From NCBI GenBank assembly GCA_013396525.1, contig VWYX01000753.1, positions 296,331 to 360,330 on the forward strand: a DNA stretch of 64,000 nucleotides, read 5' to 3'. A model generated the notes under the pieces. The model was not told the DNA's origin, searched no databases, and saw only the letters and a program-made list of their open reading frames with translations. The stretch comes from Chaetorhynchus papuensis (taxonomy: Eukaryota > Chordata > Aves > Passeriformes > Rhipiduridae). Positions within the stretch are counted from its first letter, which is position 1; each line of letters starts with the position of its first letter. This document shows, piece by piece, positions 38,348 through 51,200 of the stretch. The position numbers and the translations under genes were made by a program.

Positions 38348-41300
38348 CACTAATTTGGATTTGTTAAAAACATGCCTAACTGCAAATAACCCTGGAGCTC
38401 CCAGCTGATGGAGGCCACACAAACAGAAGTGCCATAATACAAGAGAGTGGGCTTGCAAAAGGTAAAGAGGGCTTTTAAACAGACCATGACTCAACTACTG
38501 CTTATCACAGGAAGGTTGTTCATATACTAGCTTTTCATGAAGATAAGCAAAGTAGAGTAAGATAGATTGGCATGCAAAAATCACCTGAGGTTTATCATGA
38601 CTAAACCAGACCAGAGAACCCCAGATTCCATGTCTTTGACACGAAAATGATCAGAAGGAAACAGTGCAAATGGCTTCAGAACATTGTTCCAAAAGCTTCA
38701 GAGCAATTGCAGTGCTCCATTGCTCGTTTGGTATTTACTGCTTGCACATCAGGGACTTACCATAGCTGTTTCACAATAACTTGTAAGACAAAAAATGATA
38801 ATAATCTGAACCTTTTGAAGGAGGAAGATGGTTTTTTTTTTCCCTTTAGATGCTGCTAACATCTTACAAGTTCTCACACTTTTCTGACAGGAAATATTCT
38901 CTGTTAAACTGTAGAGATAAATACATTCCCAATGTACTTCTAAAGCATTTTGTCTTCCTGCAATTCATAACCCTCTTCTGCTCCTTTCAGCATCAATTCC
39001 CATATCTAATCAGAATTAAGTAGAAGAAAGTCACAGATATCGAACTGTGGTTCATTTCACACAGGTCACATGTGCTGTCATCAGCCCTGTGTGGAAAGCT
39101 TCCTCAGATAGGTTTGTACCATCTCAGCCACATCCCTACTTTCTGAAACTACAGCCTTCAGTACAAATGAAGTCTCCTTTTTTTCCATAACCAAAAGGAA
39201 AACCTTCACATTGCCACAGAGAGTAGAAAGGACTTAAAACATAAAACCTGAGAAGATGGTGGACTCTTCTTCATGACTGAAGTAATTCAGATAGAAAGGG
39301 GAGCCAAGAGAGCAGACTTCTTCCCTTTCTTCCCTTTGTCACAGGAATTAACAAGTCTTCTTCAAAGAAGTTGCCAGCAATGAGAAGGTAACATCAGTTG
39401 CAAAAATCACTCTCCCACTAAACCAGTCATTGTCAAGGCAGCACATTTCACACAGTCTCAAGTAACTAGTAATACCCATAATTTCCACCTCAATCACAGG
39501 AAGTCTAGCTCTTTCTTCTTAAGCCTGCTTAGCATCTCCAAAGCTACACCAAGAGGGCTGCTCCTCTCCACACACTGCCTTCTCTGGCTGCAAAATCCTA
39601 GAGCACCAGAAACCCAGTGGAAGCTTTCCAGCCTTCCATGGGGTCCTGATAAAGGAGCTTTACCACTCATTGATTCCTATCTGAGCCTGGCCTTGCCAAG
39701 AATTCCTAAGGCCTTTGAGGCTGATAGACACATTACTAACCTGAGCAAAAATGAAATGGCCAGAGATGATGCCCACAAAATCAACAAAGCAATAGCAAAG
39801 TATAATATTCTAGATGCAAATCAACAAGGTTTGACACATCACTGACCAACAGTCCTTGCACAAAGCAAAACTCACTATAAAATACCTTCTACATTTGAAA
39901 ATTGCTAATGTGTGTGGCAAGCTGATGTAAGACACAAAAACATTTGTCATTTATGGGTGACTGTAAGTTTTATGAAATATCTTTATGCTGTACACTAATG
40001 GCTTCACAAATTATTTCTCCACTGCCTAGAACTGATAACATTTTATATATTATTCAACAGGCACTAGCTTGTTTTTTGTTTCTCTCTTACTGTTACTTCC
40101 TATGGTCAACCTCACACCACAAGACCACCAACCACTGTTTATGCTAACAGCTGCAATTATAGACTATGAATCATCTTCCTGATCTACACAGTGCATGTGA
40201 CGTTCTGGAGGGCTGAGCAGTTAGTTGAAGCACAAGAACACTGTAGGACTTTGCTAGACACTTTTAAACTTAGTCCTGATAGGTGCATAAGTGTAAAACC
40301 ACAGCTAGAATGCTTCTTACTGCTGTAATGTGGAAGAAACATGTATAGAAAACCACCTGTAAAAGTGAGAAAATGTACATAATTTAGTCAGCATCAGATT
40401 GAAAGACATCATAAGGGGTTGCATGTGGCTTCCTCAGTGAACAGCATGCCTGACATCCGTCCCTCACCACTGAGAACCATAACTGAATGTGCTATGCATG
40501 TCAGCAAAGAGGATTTCTGGAAAGACCATGCCTAGCTGGTAGCACTGACTCCTTTTGTACAGTTCATGTCAACTTTTGGCCCTAAATCACATTAATCTAA
40601 AATAATTTACTGATTCACACCTACTCTCTGCCCCAGTGTTCATAAAGGTAGCCATTTCCTCTGAAAACAGGACTGACAATGTGGACTTCTAAATAACCTG
40701 AGCTTTATGCTCTCTACAGTACAAAAAATTTTACATTACAGTGCAATCTCTATCACCTGTGCTTAAGCCAGTGTACATGATGCACTGTTTTCTTCACTCT
40801 GCTAATGAGGCAAAAAAAAAAGTCCTTCCCTGTACAATATTTTAAAAAACCTCACATACCACAGTGCTTCTTAAGTACACAATAGTAATTTATTAAATAG
40901 GAGAAACTTCCCCCTCTGGAAAACAATAAAGTAAAAAGTTATTTTGAAACTCATAAATTTAGTAGATTGAGATGATACACATGTATTAACAGGATGAAAA
41001 ACTACTAAAGCATTCTCTACTGTTTTACCTCTTTGTTTGAATGATATATTTTGCATTTGAACAGGTGGAAAATTAGCATAACCCAAGCTTAATTTTCTCT
41101 CTTAATTTTAACCAAAAGGTTATTGTAATATTTTTTCTTGTTTGTTGTTTGGCTTGAGTGGCAAAGTGTATTGGTTTTAAATGGTTCTCAAATATGATAC
41201 TCAATTTTTCAGTAAAAATGACCGGGAATAATTCTTATCTCTACTTATAGTCACTCACTCATTTCCATATCAGTTTACTTCACAAGTAGAAAAAGCTATT

Positions 41301-42457
41301 TTCTCCCAACTGTCAGATACATAACTTATGATACATAAATTTCTAAGCTACCTTTATCTTCTGCATGCTTTAGAATTAGGGACATAAAATAGGGGTCATT
41401 AAAAAAATCTCTAAATTCCTCCTTCAGAGAAGTCATGCTTTTATACATGGAAACAATGCCTGTTTAAGGGGTTTGTAAACTGCCCTTTAATCAAAAAAAA
41501 AATTAAAAATATAAAATTTCAGAAGTAGAAAGGGAAACCATATTTTAATTAGATCAAAAATTTCTATTCAAAATCTTAACATCCAGAAAATCAAGTCTAA
41601 TCTGCTGTGTGATTATTGTTAAAAATAGTTAAATTCCCTCATTTTTCATAGAACGTGACACTCTTAGTTCTCCACACTGCCAGTCCATGCTCCACATGCT
41701 TCTCTCATGGGCCACCTTCCTGATGAAAACGGAGAAGATACAACAGGACACACTCAAGAGACATCTGCTTGCTACTCTCTGTGGTCCCAGGGTGCAGAGA
41801 TCCACTGTAAATATTAAGCCATACCAGAACTATCACTCACTTTAACTCTGCTAACTGGGTTGCTCCCTCAGCATGAGCCTAAGGCTCTTTTTTGGCCTTT
41901 CTGATCTCAAGAAAGGAAACTGGGTAAGACATGGATATTGTCAGTGTCTGACCCTGTGATGAGAACCAGCCACAGCCACAACTGGATTCACAGCACTTGA
42001 TGGCCCAGCTGTTGACTCCTGGATCTGAGCTGTCTGCCTAAGCTCCCTCTGTAGTCAAGGGTGGAAAACTGGAATGCCCAGGGTACTTAACACCTGTTCT
42101 ACTTCAAACCTTCAGGATGAGAGAAAATCATGTCCTAAAAGCACCAGTTTCTCACCACTGACTGTGGAAGAGTTCTAGACAACCAGCTTAAATATGGACA
42201 CGCATAATGTAGACACTGATTGCACAGTCACAGCCAGATGAAAACATTTTATTAAATCTTAAGAAGGATGACTTGGACTTTGAGGCCTAATGTAATGCAG
42301 TTGCATTTAATACTGAAAACTAAATAGATACAGTTAAAAAACACCTGCAAATGTAAACCAAATTACTGTTTTATAGACCAAAGGAATTATAAAGCTACAT
42401 GAATGAAAAGAATTATAGGCAAGGTGAAATGAACTGCTTTTTATTTAAGACACTCAC

Positions 42458-42589
42458 CTTATTTCCATTACCAAAGAAGAATTGATTTTCCAACCTTCTA
42501 CAGCATGTTCGAAGATTGAGGAGCCACCCTTTCGAATTATCTTATCAGAGCTATTGATCATTGATCTACTCAAACTCAGTTCACCATAT
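42458..42589 (-). CDS. ST8SIA4: ST8SIA4 coding exon 2 (stem and start of polybasic region)
   Basis: This 132-base exon carries codons 38 (last base) to 82 (first two bases). It begins after a TTGCATTGCAG acceptor and ends at ATAAG before a GTGAGT donor at 42457. The peptide reads YGELSLSRSMINSSDK and onward to WKINSSLVMEI. Two N-glycosylation sequons fall at N50 and N74, the positions known in the mammalian enzyme. The start of the polybasic region (about residues 71-105 in published work, used for docking on NCAM) is encoded here. From memory, the human residue 39 is Asp; here the codon is TAT (Tyr), which is a stem substitution of unknown effect. The frame is interrupted on both sides by in-frame stops in the introns, so it is too short to stand out as an ORF and was found by looking for the missing codons between exons 1 and 3. 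Confidence 0.95.
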
Positions 42590-45500
42590 CTGCAATGCAA
42601 TATAGAAAACACACAATTACATCAAGGCTAACTCCGGTTTAAATAATTTACATCCCAAGCACCACCAATATATCCTTTTATTCACAACAAAAATAAGCAA
42701 TTATCTCTCAGCTTTCTAAAGAAAATAAACTGTCACTGAAAAAAATCTATGGGACAGCTATCTGTAATACTTGAATATGCAAATTAGGAGCTTAAATATG
42801 TTTATATTTGTAATGGAATAGACATAACAAGAACTACAATAAAATACAAATTGTGAATCTGGACAAAACTTCATTATGTTTGTGAAGCAGATGCTGAACT
42901 TCTAGGTTCCAAATTTCTTGTAGTAAACTAAGAATTAAGTGTTAAATTTCAAGCCTTTGCCCAGTAATTGTTCATAATGTGCAATACTGGCTTAATAGAT
43001 ATCTTTGGCCTCCTGCTGATGCTAAAGATTTTTAAGCATGGATTTCTGGAGTTTAATGGTATACAAAATATAAAATTTCCCCAACACTTCATGAGACTTT
43101 TGCATGCACGCATCCAAACCACCCCAACTGTCTTATCCTGTCCATTAGTCTTATGATTATAACTTTTTGGCAACGTAACCTTAAAAAATAAATACAGTAA
43201 GCTTTGGGCGATGGCCATTGAACACCTGGTGAGCTAGGACAAGTTGCAGTGATATTAGCCAATAGGAACACATAAATGGGACAGAGAACCCAAACACTAC
43301 AAGCACAACTTAAGGTGTTAGGACTAAAATTCATTTTTATCTCCACATCTTTCCATTGTCGCCCATACTGGTCCCTTTTAGATGCCAGAGCAATGTTCAG
43401 CTGAGTTCAAACACAGCTGGTAATATCAAATATATCAAAGTTGTTGGATATAAAAATCTACCACACACAATGTCTTGTAACTCAGCAGTCTCGTCACTCA
43501 GGTGTGCACAGGGCAATAATATTAAAAAAATATGTTTATCTGTTAAATAAGCATGCTCTGAAAAACTGCCAATAGCAATAACTTAACTTGGAAACAGAAT
43601 ATGTGACCACAGCCCTTCAAAGAACAAAATGGAAAAGATGTGAGACTGTAAGCTTTCCAGGAATTGCTGAGTTGTGTTTTTCTGTGGCTGTAAGTTCTGA
43701 TAACAATTGGATCACTGCCCTCAGTAAGGAATACAGCAACATTACTGCTGTATATATAAAGCAAAAATATTTGGTAAATTATACAACAGACTAAACACAA
43801 CCTAACCCGTACTGGGACATTAATTAAGCTAAATTAACAAAACTGGTAATAGGTAGTAATTTCTAGAAAGTTCTGTGGTTGCAAAAGCCCCTATAACTAT
43901 CAAACCAGTATCGTACACTTCACCGAAACCACCCTGCATTACTCGCAGCTCCCTTTATCCCTCACGCCCCTGCCAACACCCTGCAGCCCTGGCATCACAC
44001 CAGTGCAGAGGTAAGGCTGCCACCTACTGAAAACCTACAACTTCAGGTACAAGACCCGTATGCAAATTGCCCAAATCCCGCTAACCTGAAAGCATGGGAG
44101 GATGCTGCAGAAATCCCTAAATTCAACAGCCAGAATCCAACTGATACTTTTTGCTATATTAAATTGTTTTAATCCTTAAAACTTTTCAAAAATGGGTGTA
44201 ATAATATTGATTACATATATATTCCTGCATGTATTTTCTAGATGCATTGAGTGCATGCATCTAAAGGAAAATTACCAAACTAGATCCCAGTAAAGTTCTC
44301 AATCTAAAGATACTTCAGAGATGTCTCTAGTTTATTTTGGGTTAAATATTATTTAGTAGACACTTGAACAGTGAAACAAGTGAGAAAACTTAGCAACAAA
44401 ATGCATTGCCAACACTTAAACCATAGCATTTGAAATGTGGTTGACTTCCATACTCACAATTTGCAACTGCAGTGAGTTACACAGATTGTATATTGAAACA
44501 GTGTTAAATTATGTTTTTATGAAAGCAGGTCCTAAGCACTTTGTGTTAAAGCTACTACTATGAACACAAACGTGCTCACTTACATCCTCCTCTCCCTTTT
44601 ACTAGATTGTTTTCAGTTAAAGCAATATTAAATAAAGTAATACATAAAAATAAAAAAAAAATCCATGTCATTCTTCATTGTGTAAATAACTGAAAGAAAT
44701 TTGGATTACTTTACATCTTCTAGAATCACCGCAAATCCTCTCTGATGTAAATGAAAGAGCTGCCATACTGTGACAGCAACTTAGAGCTGACAGTGTCAGC
44801 CTTCACTTTGGATTACCTTGCTTTGGTGACCAATCAGACCAACATAGTAAGACTCTCTTCTCATGAAGATTGTTCATTAAATAAAGTTAACTGCTTTCAA
44901 GCATATTCCATATCAGTAGAAGATGACACTGCTTAAGAAATACTACGCTGCACATAACATGCATGTTTCATTACTCCTTTAACATTTAAAGGGACCTTAC
45001 TGCCTATTTAAAGCAGGGTGTGCTTCACAGTAATTGTCCGAGCAGACTTTGCTATGAGAGCACACAGCTGGTTTAAAGTTTATAATGTCATTTGGAACTG
45101 TATATAGTCAGTCCATTTTGTATTATCTAGGATTTAGCTCTGCTCCACTAAGAACCATAAAATGGACCACCTCGCACATCCATAACTTCTGAAAGTAAAT
45201 CATCCCATGGAAAACTAACTTTGCTTGCCCACGCAGCCAGTCAAAAACAACCCAACATCCTGAACTCTTAATTCAAGACAATGGCAAGTGTAGCATCAAT
45301 AGGGACAGCAGTAATGAGCAATACATTTTTAGGCTATTTTTTCTGCTTCATACAGTAATAAATGGGATGACAGGCTGTGAAGAGAAAAAATATTTCAACA
45401 GTGAAAGTGAGTAGTACCATACTGTACAAGAAGTCTCACTGATAAATAGAGATATCACAAAATGACTTGTGAGAAGTATATTGCATCTGTATTTTAAAAG

Positions 45501-47037
45501 GCTTGTTAGGAACATACATATTTATAACTAAACACGCTTGTTTTCTTTCATTTAATATTAAAACAACACTTCATTATAGTAAGTTTTAAGTTGTGTCAAA
45601 CAATGTGCAGTAAGTTGCAGGTGTTTTTTTTCTTTGCAAACTTATATAAAGTAATTTCTGAAGAATTTCATCAGTTCCCTCTAGTCTGAGAGGAAGGAAC
45701 ACATACTAAGAAACCTGTATTCAAGACAATTCTCCCTCACACATTCATTTGCACCTGTGTCTTCACACAGCTGTAACCCCAAAATTTTAAACTTCTGTAC
45801 ATCTCCTAAGATTACAGATAGCTTTGTGGTGAAAACTGGGTTACAGCCAGGCTGAACAAGAGGAAGAGATACCAGCAAGTTGTGAAAATCTTGAATAACA
45901 AGGGAAGCAAACACTGCACACACACTCTCGGCACGTGCCGGGGCCACAGCTGCCCAGCCGTGCCCAGTTGCCTACCGTCCCCCTACCGAACCACACTGCC
46001 TGGGAAAGAGGAATGCACTTTCTGTCCTTAACTCCGGGGCCAAGCGGGCTGTAATTGCCTCAGCTCCCTCTAGGCCTGTAGGGATACTTACAACCCCCTT
46101 ATGCCTCCTCTTTAAATTAAGGCAAGGGTTTACACGAGAGGACAAAAATCTCCCTACAGTCGATATGCACAGGCAAACAGAAAGTGTGAGCCCCTGCTTA
46201 GCTTTTGCTGATTTCATTAAACGACCCAACAAATTTATGCACTGCTCCAGTGAAAACAAAATCTTATACACCTCTTTGGAAAAAACAGCTAGGCTGAAAA
46301 CCCAGCATCTCCAGATAATACCTGCAAGTTGGGAGAAAAATGAGGAATGCAGGCATTCACGTACATAAAGAGAAAGCTGAGGTGCAAATAGAAAAATGGC
46401 AAGGGACTCTTAGCCTTTCGTTTTGAGATAATGACAAGTAGCGAAGGGAAAGTATGTAACAAACGGTCTCAGCGAGGGACCAGAGTTTCCAGTGGAGGAA
46501 GCTCGAAAGCTAAAGGGGATGACCCACACTCTCTCAGGGCAAGAATCCTTAAGGAGCAGCCAAATTAAGCACAGCTCCCAGGCAAACTTCAAAGACGGAA
46601 GCAGGCGTTCACCTGCATCCCGGCACACTTGCCTGCAAAAGGCACAACGCGCTCCGGTGGCTGCTGCCGCCGCCACCTCGGGCCGCCCCGGTCCCCGGGG
46701 CAGCCGCGGACAGGTGAAACTTGCCAGGAGCGCCCCGTTTCTGCGGGTGAGAGGCAACCTCAGCAGCGGCGCAGCTCCCGCTCTTTCCCGTGCACTCGCA
46801 CCCTGCCTGCGGCCGCCGAGCCCCGACAGCAAGCCCGGCTCTCCACCCATCCGCGCCTTCCGCAGCGCCTGCCAGCTAGAACGCCGAGCTGCGCTAGCAC
46901 CGCAGGCTGCGAGTCACAGCCCGAGCGGCACCGGGGCACCTGACGACCCAGGCGGGGATGTGGAGGTGGACCTCGGGCAGGGACACAGCCCCGCCGCCCC
47001 CTCGGACCGCCCTCCCGGCGCGGCGCCCCGCAATTAC
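42590..47037 (-). other. ST8SIA4: ST8SIA4 intron 1
   Basis: This 4448-base intron has a GTAATT donor at 47037 and an acceptor CAG at 42592-42590. The first part overlaps the CpG island. The rest is AT-rich, with no coding exon, RNA gene or recognisable transposon that I can support. A modestly GC-rich patch sits near 45930-46010. Confidence 0.85.
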
Positions 47038-47150
47038 CCGGTGAGAGGTGCCTCCTGGCGCTCCTCGGTCCGCGCTATTTCCTTCGTCTTATAGAAGATG
47101 AGGAGCAGACTTATGGTGCACACAGTCCACCTCTTCCTGACGGAACGCAT
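47038..47150 (-). CDS. ST8SIA4: ST8SIA4 coding exon 1 (N-terminus, membrane anchor)
   Basis: This exon encodes residues 1-37 plus two bases of codon 38 of the Golgi alpha-2,8-polysialyltransferase that builds polysialic acid on NCAM and a few other glycoproteins. The start ATG (47150-47148) begins MRSVRKRWTVC, matching the known N-terminus of the family. It has G at -3, an acceptable Kozak context. The peptide shows a short basic cytoplasmic tail (R2, R5, K6, R7) and a hydrophobic type II signal-anchor at about residues 8-20. A stem begins with several acidic and basic residues. The exon stops at CCGG, followed by a GTAATT donor at 47037-47032. Joining to exon 2 restores an open frame at codon 38 (GG|A). 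No in-frame stop lies between the ATG and the assembly gap, so the start is chosen by homology and not by an upstream stop. Sequence and family knowledge agree closely. Confidence 0.95.
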
Positions 47151-47281
47151 GTCTTCTGCGAAAGGCGGGCCCCCTCCCCCTTTCCCTTTGTTTGTCAGGG
47201 GTGTGCTGGAAGCAACTGCACACGCGGCACGAATTGCTAAAAATACGGCGATGTATTTTCGGGGTTTTTTTGTTTTGTTCT

Positions 47282-47355
47282 NNNNNNNNNNNNNNNNNNN
47301 NNNNNNNNNNNNNNNNNNNNNNNNNNNNNNNNNNNNNNNNNNNNNNNNNNNNNNN
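47282..47355. other. assembly gap (74 N) in the ST8SIA4 5' leader or promoter
   Basis: A run of 74 N interrupts the CpG island 131 bases upstream of the ST8SIA4 start codon. The gap is flanked on the left by a T-rich tract ending TTTTGTTTTGTTCT and on the right by an A-rich tract with two long A runs. The true sequence is therefore probably a homopolymer or GC-rich stretch that stopped assembly. The true length is unknown, so reading frames across it mean nothing. Confidence 0.99.
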
Positions 47356-48224
47356 AAAAAAAAACACCAAAAAAAAAAAACCAGGCACGAGCAGAGGCTG
47401 GGGGTTCTTTGGCGTTTAGTTTGTCTCTCTTTCGCCCTGCCCTGCCAGGCAGCTGGGCGTGCAGGCGGTAACTCGCTCGCTTCGGCCGGGAAGACGAGTC
47501 CGCGGCGCTGCTGCGCGTTAGCGGAGCAGCGCCGAGACGGGGAGCGCTCCGCGACTCCGCTCCGCGTCCTGCTCCGCTGCGGCGCCGCTCGGCCCGAGGC
47601 GCAGGCAGTGCCGCCCTCGCCGCGGCGGGGCGGGGGCGGGCGCAGCGCGGCCAATGCGGGCGGATCGGGCGGGGCCTCGGCGCGGGGAGGGGAGCGGTGG
47701 GCGGGGGCAGTGCCGGCGGGGCGAAGGGAGGCGGGGGATGCTCGCTGGCAGCTCCGCCGGGTTTGGAGTGGGCGTGCTTTCCTCGCCTGGGTCACGTCGG
47801 TTGTGCCCGTGTCGCCAGCTGGGCGTCTGAAAGTTAGAGCGAAGGTCCGCCGGCGCTGTGCCGCTGCAAAGGAACACGCTTCCTTTTGAGAGAAGGGTGA
47901 GGGGTTTTGTTCATTGGAATTTTTTTTTCCCGCTCTCTCCCGCTGTGGATGATTGTGGCTTGAACAAGGCACTGCAGGTTTTTCCTGGTCTCCCTGCCCC
48001 AAAACCCGCAGGAGAAGGCGGAAATGCAGAAGGGAAGCGGCGTGGCCCCCGCACACACCCGCCGGGAGCCCCGGAGTCCGGCCAAATCCACCGCCCATGC
48101 CCTGCTCCCCAGGGTCTTGTTTCATCCACGCCGTCCCAACACGGCCGTTATTTCCCTAACTTCTGCTGGGACGGTTTCTCTGAAATGCACACACACAAAA
48201 AAAAAAGACAAACCACGAAACCCA

Positions 48225-48243
48225 AAACGAAACGAAACGAAAC
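48225..48243 (+). repeat. short (CGAAA) pentanucleotide repeat
   Basis: AAACGAAACGAAACGAAAC gives about four units, 30 bases after a short CA run and an A10 tract. It marks the upstream edge of the CpG island. Confidence 0.9.
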
Positions 48244-51200
48244 AAACCTTTGAGATTGATAGCTCAACGCGAAAAATAAATTACTAGCTGTATGCGCTTT
48301 TCTGAGTATTGTTTTGCCTTTTTCAAAGTGAGTGATCTGCCGTGGAAATATGCTTATTCTGTGTGACAGGGATCTGCCCACAGCCCTGAAGTTTGCTATA
48401 ACGGAACACGCAAGACTAGCATCACTCTTCTCCCACGGGGACCCAGGAAGAGTTTGTGACAAATCAAGTGTAGCTTCTCTTTCCTAGCTTAGGTTAAAAG
48501 CAAGAGCTCACATGATGACAGAACGTTCCCTGGGTCTATTTGGTCTGATATCTTGTGTCCAGAACTGATCCATAACAGACAGGAGGATGCAAGGAAATTT
48601 GGAAATAAGTACAGATTTTTCCTTCCCAGGAGAGTACTGCCTCACAGGCATTAGAGTGAAGAAAGGTTAGAGAAGTTGTTGAAAATCTTAAGGCTGCTGA
48701 TAGTTGTTATGTTGGAAAAATCAGTTGTGAGTAGTATGAAAGTTTTAATTCAATCTCAGTGGAATGGAATTGAAACTGCAATTTCCTTCCACACAAGCCA
48801 GATCAAGCTGCATTTTCTGTGCTGTTCTCTTCTGTGGCTCTGATAACTTACTCTCAGAAAGTGATGTCTAAAAGGCATCAGCAGCAAAAGGAGAAAAACC
48901 CATTCTATTTGTGAGAGTGAAGTTCAATTTTCACATTGTATAATTCCTGACATTCTTTTCTCGGAAAAAAAAAAAAAGATTCAATACAAAACTCTACTTA
49001 ACGCGTTTGTAAAAGCTACATCACATGTTCAGCCTAACAGTCAGGATTCCCGCAGTGTTGTTAACCCTGTTGAACATCTGCGATGGTTTTTTTTATATAC
49101 CTTATATAATTTTTATATATTAGATTATTTCTGTAGTTACATGAACTCATTGAAAATGGGTGTTGAAAATGTATATAGAGGATCCTGCATTCACCCATCT
49201 TCAGAGGTGGTGTTACTTGATTCCACTCACAAATACCAAAGGCAGCTTATAATACAGTTAGTCACAGCAGCTCCTTGGTTTCATGCCGGGCCACATGTAT
49301 GTTCAGAAAACAGTGTGCCTCCACCTTCTTCTACTCCTCCACCTTCTGCTGCACTTCTTCCTCCCTGAAGAAGGAACCCAGCTCCCCTGCTGCTTCATAA
49401 GAACCATTCCTCACCCCACAGAAGAAATCCCTGCCTGTATCTAAGACACTTGAGAACTGACAGCGATGTTTATGCAGCGCCCAGCAATGCACTTTTCTCT
49501 CCCTGCTCAGTCTGGTTGCAACCAGTCTGACTCAAACTGACCAAAAAAGTTCAAGCTCCTAACCATCAAGACTCTAAAGGTTTTTTCTGGTTACTAGACT
49601 GTAAAACTGTCAGTTTATACTTGAGTAAAATATGGAGAAAACCACTTCTCAACAAAAGTACAATGTGCATAACAAGCTGTGGCATTTTCCTGAAAATTTT
49701 GGCTGTTCCCATGCTTGTCATTCTACTACCATGAAAACACACTTCTGGGTCAGTAAAGGACTGTGGCATCCTGAAATATGAACCAGCTCATCCCCTGCCG
49801 TGATTCACTGTCTTCACCTTCTGCTCATGTCATTCAAAGTTCTTTTGTTATCTCTGTAACAGGGTCAGTCCCAGAGTCACAAAAGTTGCTTTAAACTGGA
49901 CTCAGAGCAAGTTCCGTTCTTCTTCCAAATCACTCCTGAGCTTTCATTCAGAAATAGGCTTACAGCTCTCACTAGAGTGAGGAGTACCCCCTCTCTTAGC
50001 TCTCTGCCCTTCCTTAGGTTTCCTTCCTGGTATAGTTTTATTCTCTAGCTCTATACTCATATAACAGGCAGACACAAATAGTATATAGATGTATAGCATA
50101 TATATAATATAATTCAGCCAGGTGTTACATTTCATTTACAATGATAGAATTTATTAGTACAGAAAATGTTTACTATATAGAGAGTTTAAATACTCATATC
50201 TAGTATTTCAGTAATTCCTTTAATTATCTTTCTTTAATGTGTCAACATCAGTTCATAACTCTAACAAACTGTCTAAATTATACCTCAAAATTATTTCCTC
50301 TTTCTCATACATCCTAATGATATTTAAATAATGAATTGCATTTATATCAAATAGTATGGTTTATTTTACATGTATTAGAGGAATGGTTTATCTCTGTGAA
50401 CCCAGAAACACGTTCAGTAAATCCTATTTCATGGCATCTGGTGATGACAGTAACATTTCTTTTATGAAGACTACTGGCGGAGCAAAAATGCAAATAATAC
50501 AAATAATCGTGCATTTAAGCATTTCAAATTTCAGAGTGCTAATTAGTTTCTATGGCAAATAGTTCTTGAAGGACTACATTTCATGCTGAAGAAAGTGGCT
50601 AGAAACTTAAAACGTTTATGTTTGTTAATGCATCTTATCATATAAAGTCCTTTTTTCATTAAGAGTATTTCATGTTTTATGTGGGCGCCCAGAAATATCT
50701 TCTGAATTAATTCAACCTGTTTTATCACTGAGGATAGAGAAACACTAGAAGAGATTTCCTGGGGAAGATGTAGCATTTCAATCACCAATTGTCTTTAGGA
50801 CCAAGTTACAGAAATCTCTGGATTTTTAACTCAAGGTGGAAGGATGAATGAGGTAAATTTGTCAGGTACCCTCTAACTATTTTTTTTAATATATAATTTT
50901 AATGTCAGTCTGGTCAAATTACAGTGACTATGGCTTTCTGATTCCTGTAAGTAACTTTTAACAAAATACTCAACGTTGTGGAAAGGTCATTTGTTTGTAC
51001 ATGCTCTTGTTTCAAGAGCAGGTAAGGCTGATGTGGCATTCTTGCATTTGCTTAACAACATTAACTCTGATTTAATCCTATGGAATGTGTTTAATAGTAT
51101 TAACTATTCAATTTTTTTTTTTGTAAAAAAGCTCAGCTAAAATGATGAATGATGCTTTGTGAAATTTTTAAGTACTACTGCTGCTTCAATCTGTTATCAT

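Larger units (their letters stand above)
32729..42457 (-). other. ST8SIA4: ST8SIA4 intron 2
   Basis: This 9729-base intron has a GTGAGT donor and an acceptor ending CAACGCAG. It contains a CR1 fragment (38294-38347), an A23 tract (35307-35329) and a 15-bp hairpin (37668-37703). A more GC-rich stretch at about 37430-38050 does not match a family I recognise. The remainder is AT-rich without supported features. Confidence 0.85.
46600..48130 (-). promoter_or_regulatory. ST8SIA4: CpG island promoter of ST8SIA4
   Basis: GC content and CpG density rise sharply against the AT-rich surroundings in two blocks, about 46620-47050 and 47440-48130, flanking coding exon 1. The gene runs leftward, so the core promoter and 5' UTR should lie between about 47150 and 47800. 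No TATA box is evident there. Clustered GC boxes of the Sp1/KLF type (47627-47640, and GGGCGGGGCC near 47668) and a CCAAT pentamer (47651-47655) are visible. This is the usual makeup of a TATA-less housekeeping or developmental promoter. The transcription start cannot be fixed from sequence, and part of the 5' UTR is lost in the N gap. The island also extends into the start of intron 1. Confidence 0.8.

Noticed and set aside
46492..47094. 200-codon plus-strand frame antisense to exon 1
   Set aside because: It lies in the CpG island, where stop codons are rare, is rich in Ala, Pro, Arg and Gly, and has no recognisable domain.
47098..47889. 263-codon plus-strand frame
   Set aside because: It includes the N gap and is another CpG-island artefact antisense to the promoter.
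47034..48125. Long minus-strand frame of 363 codons running through the promoter and the N gap
   Set aside because: Only the last 37 codons are the ST8SIA4 exon. The rest is a GC-rich frame over 5' UTR and promoter and crosses an assembly gap of unknown length.
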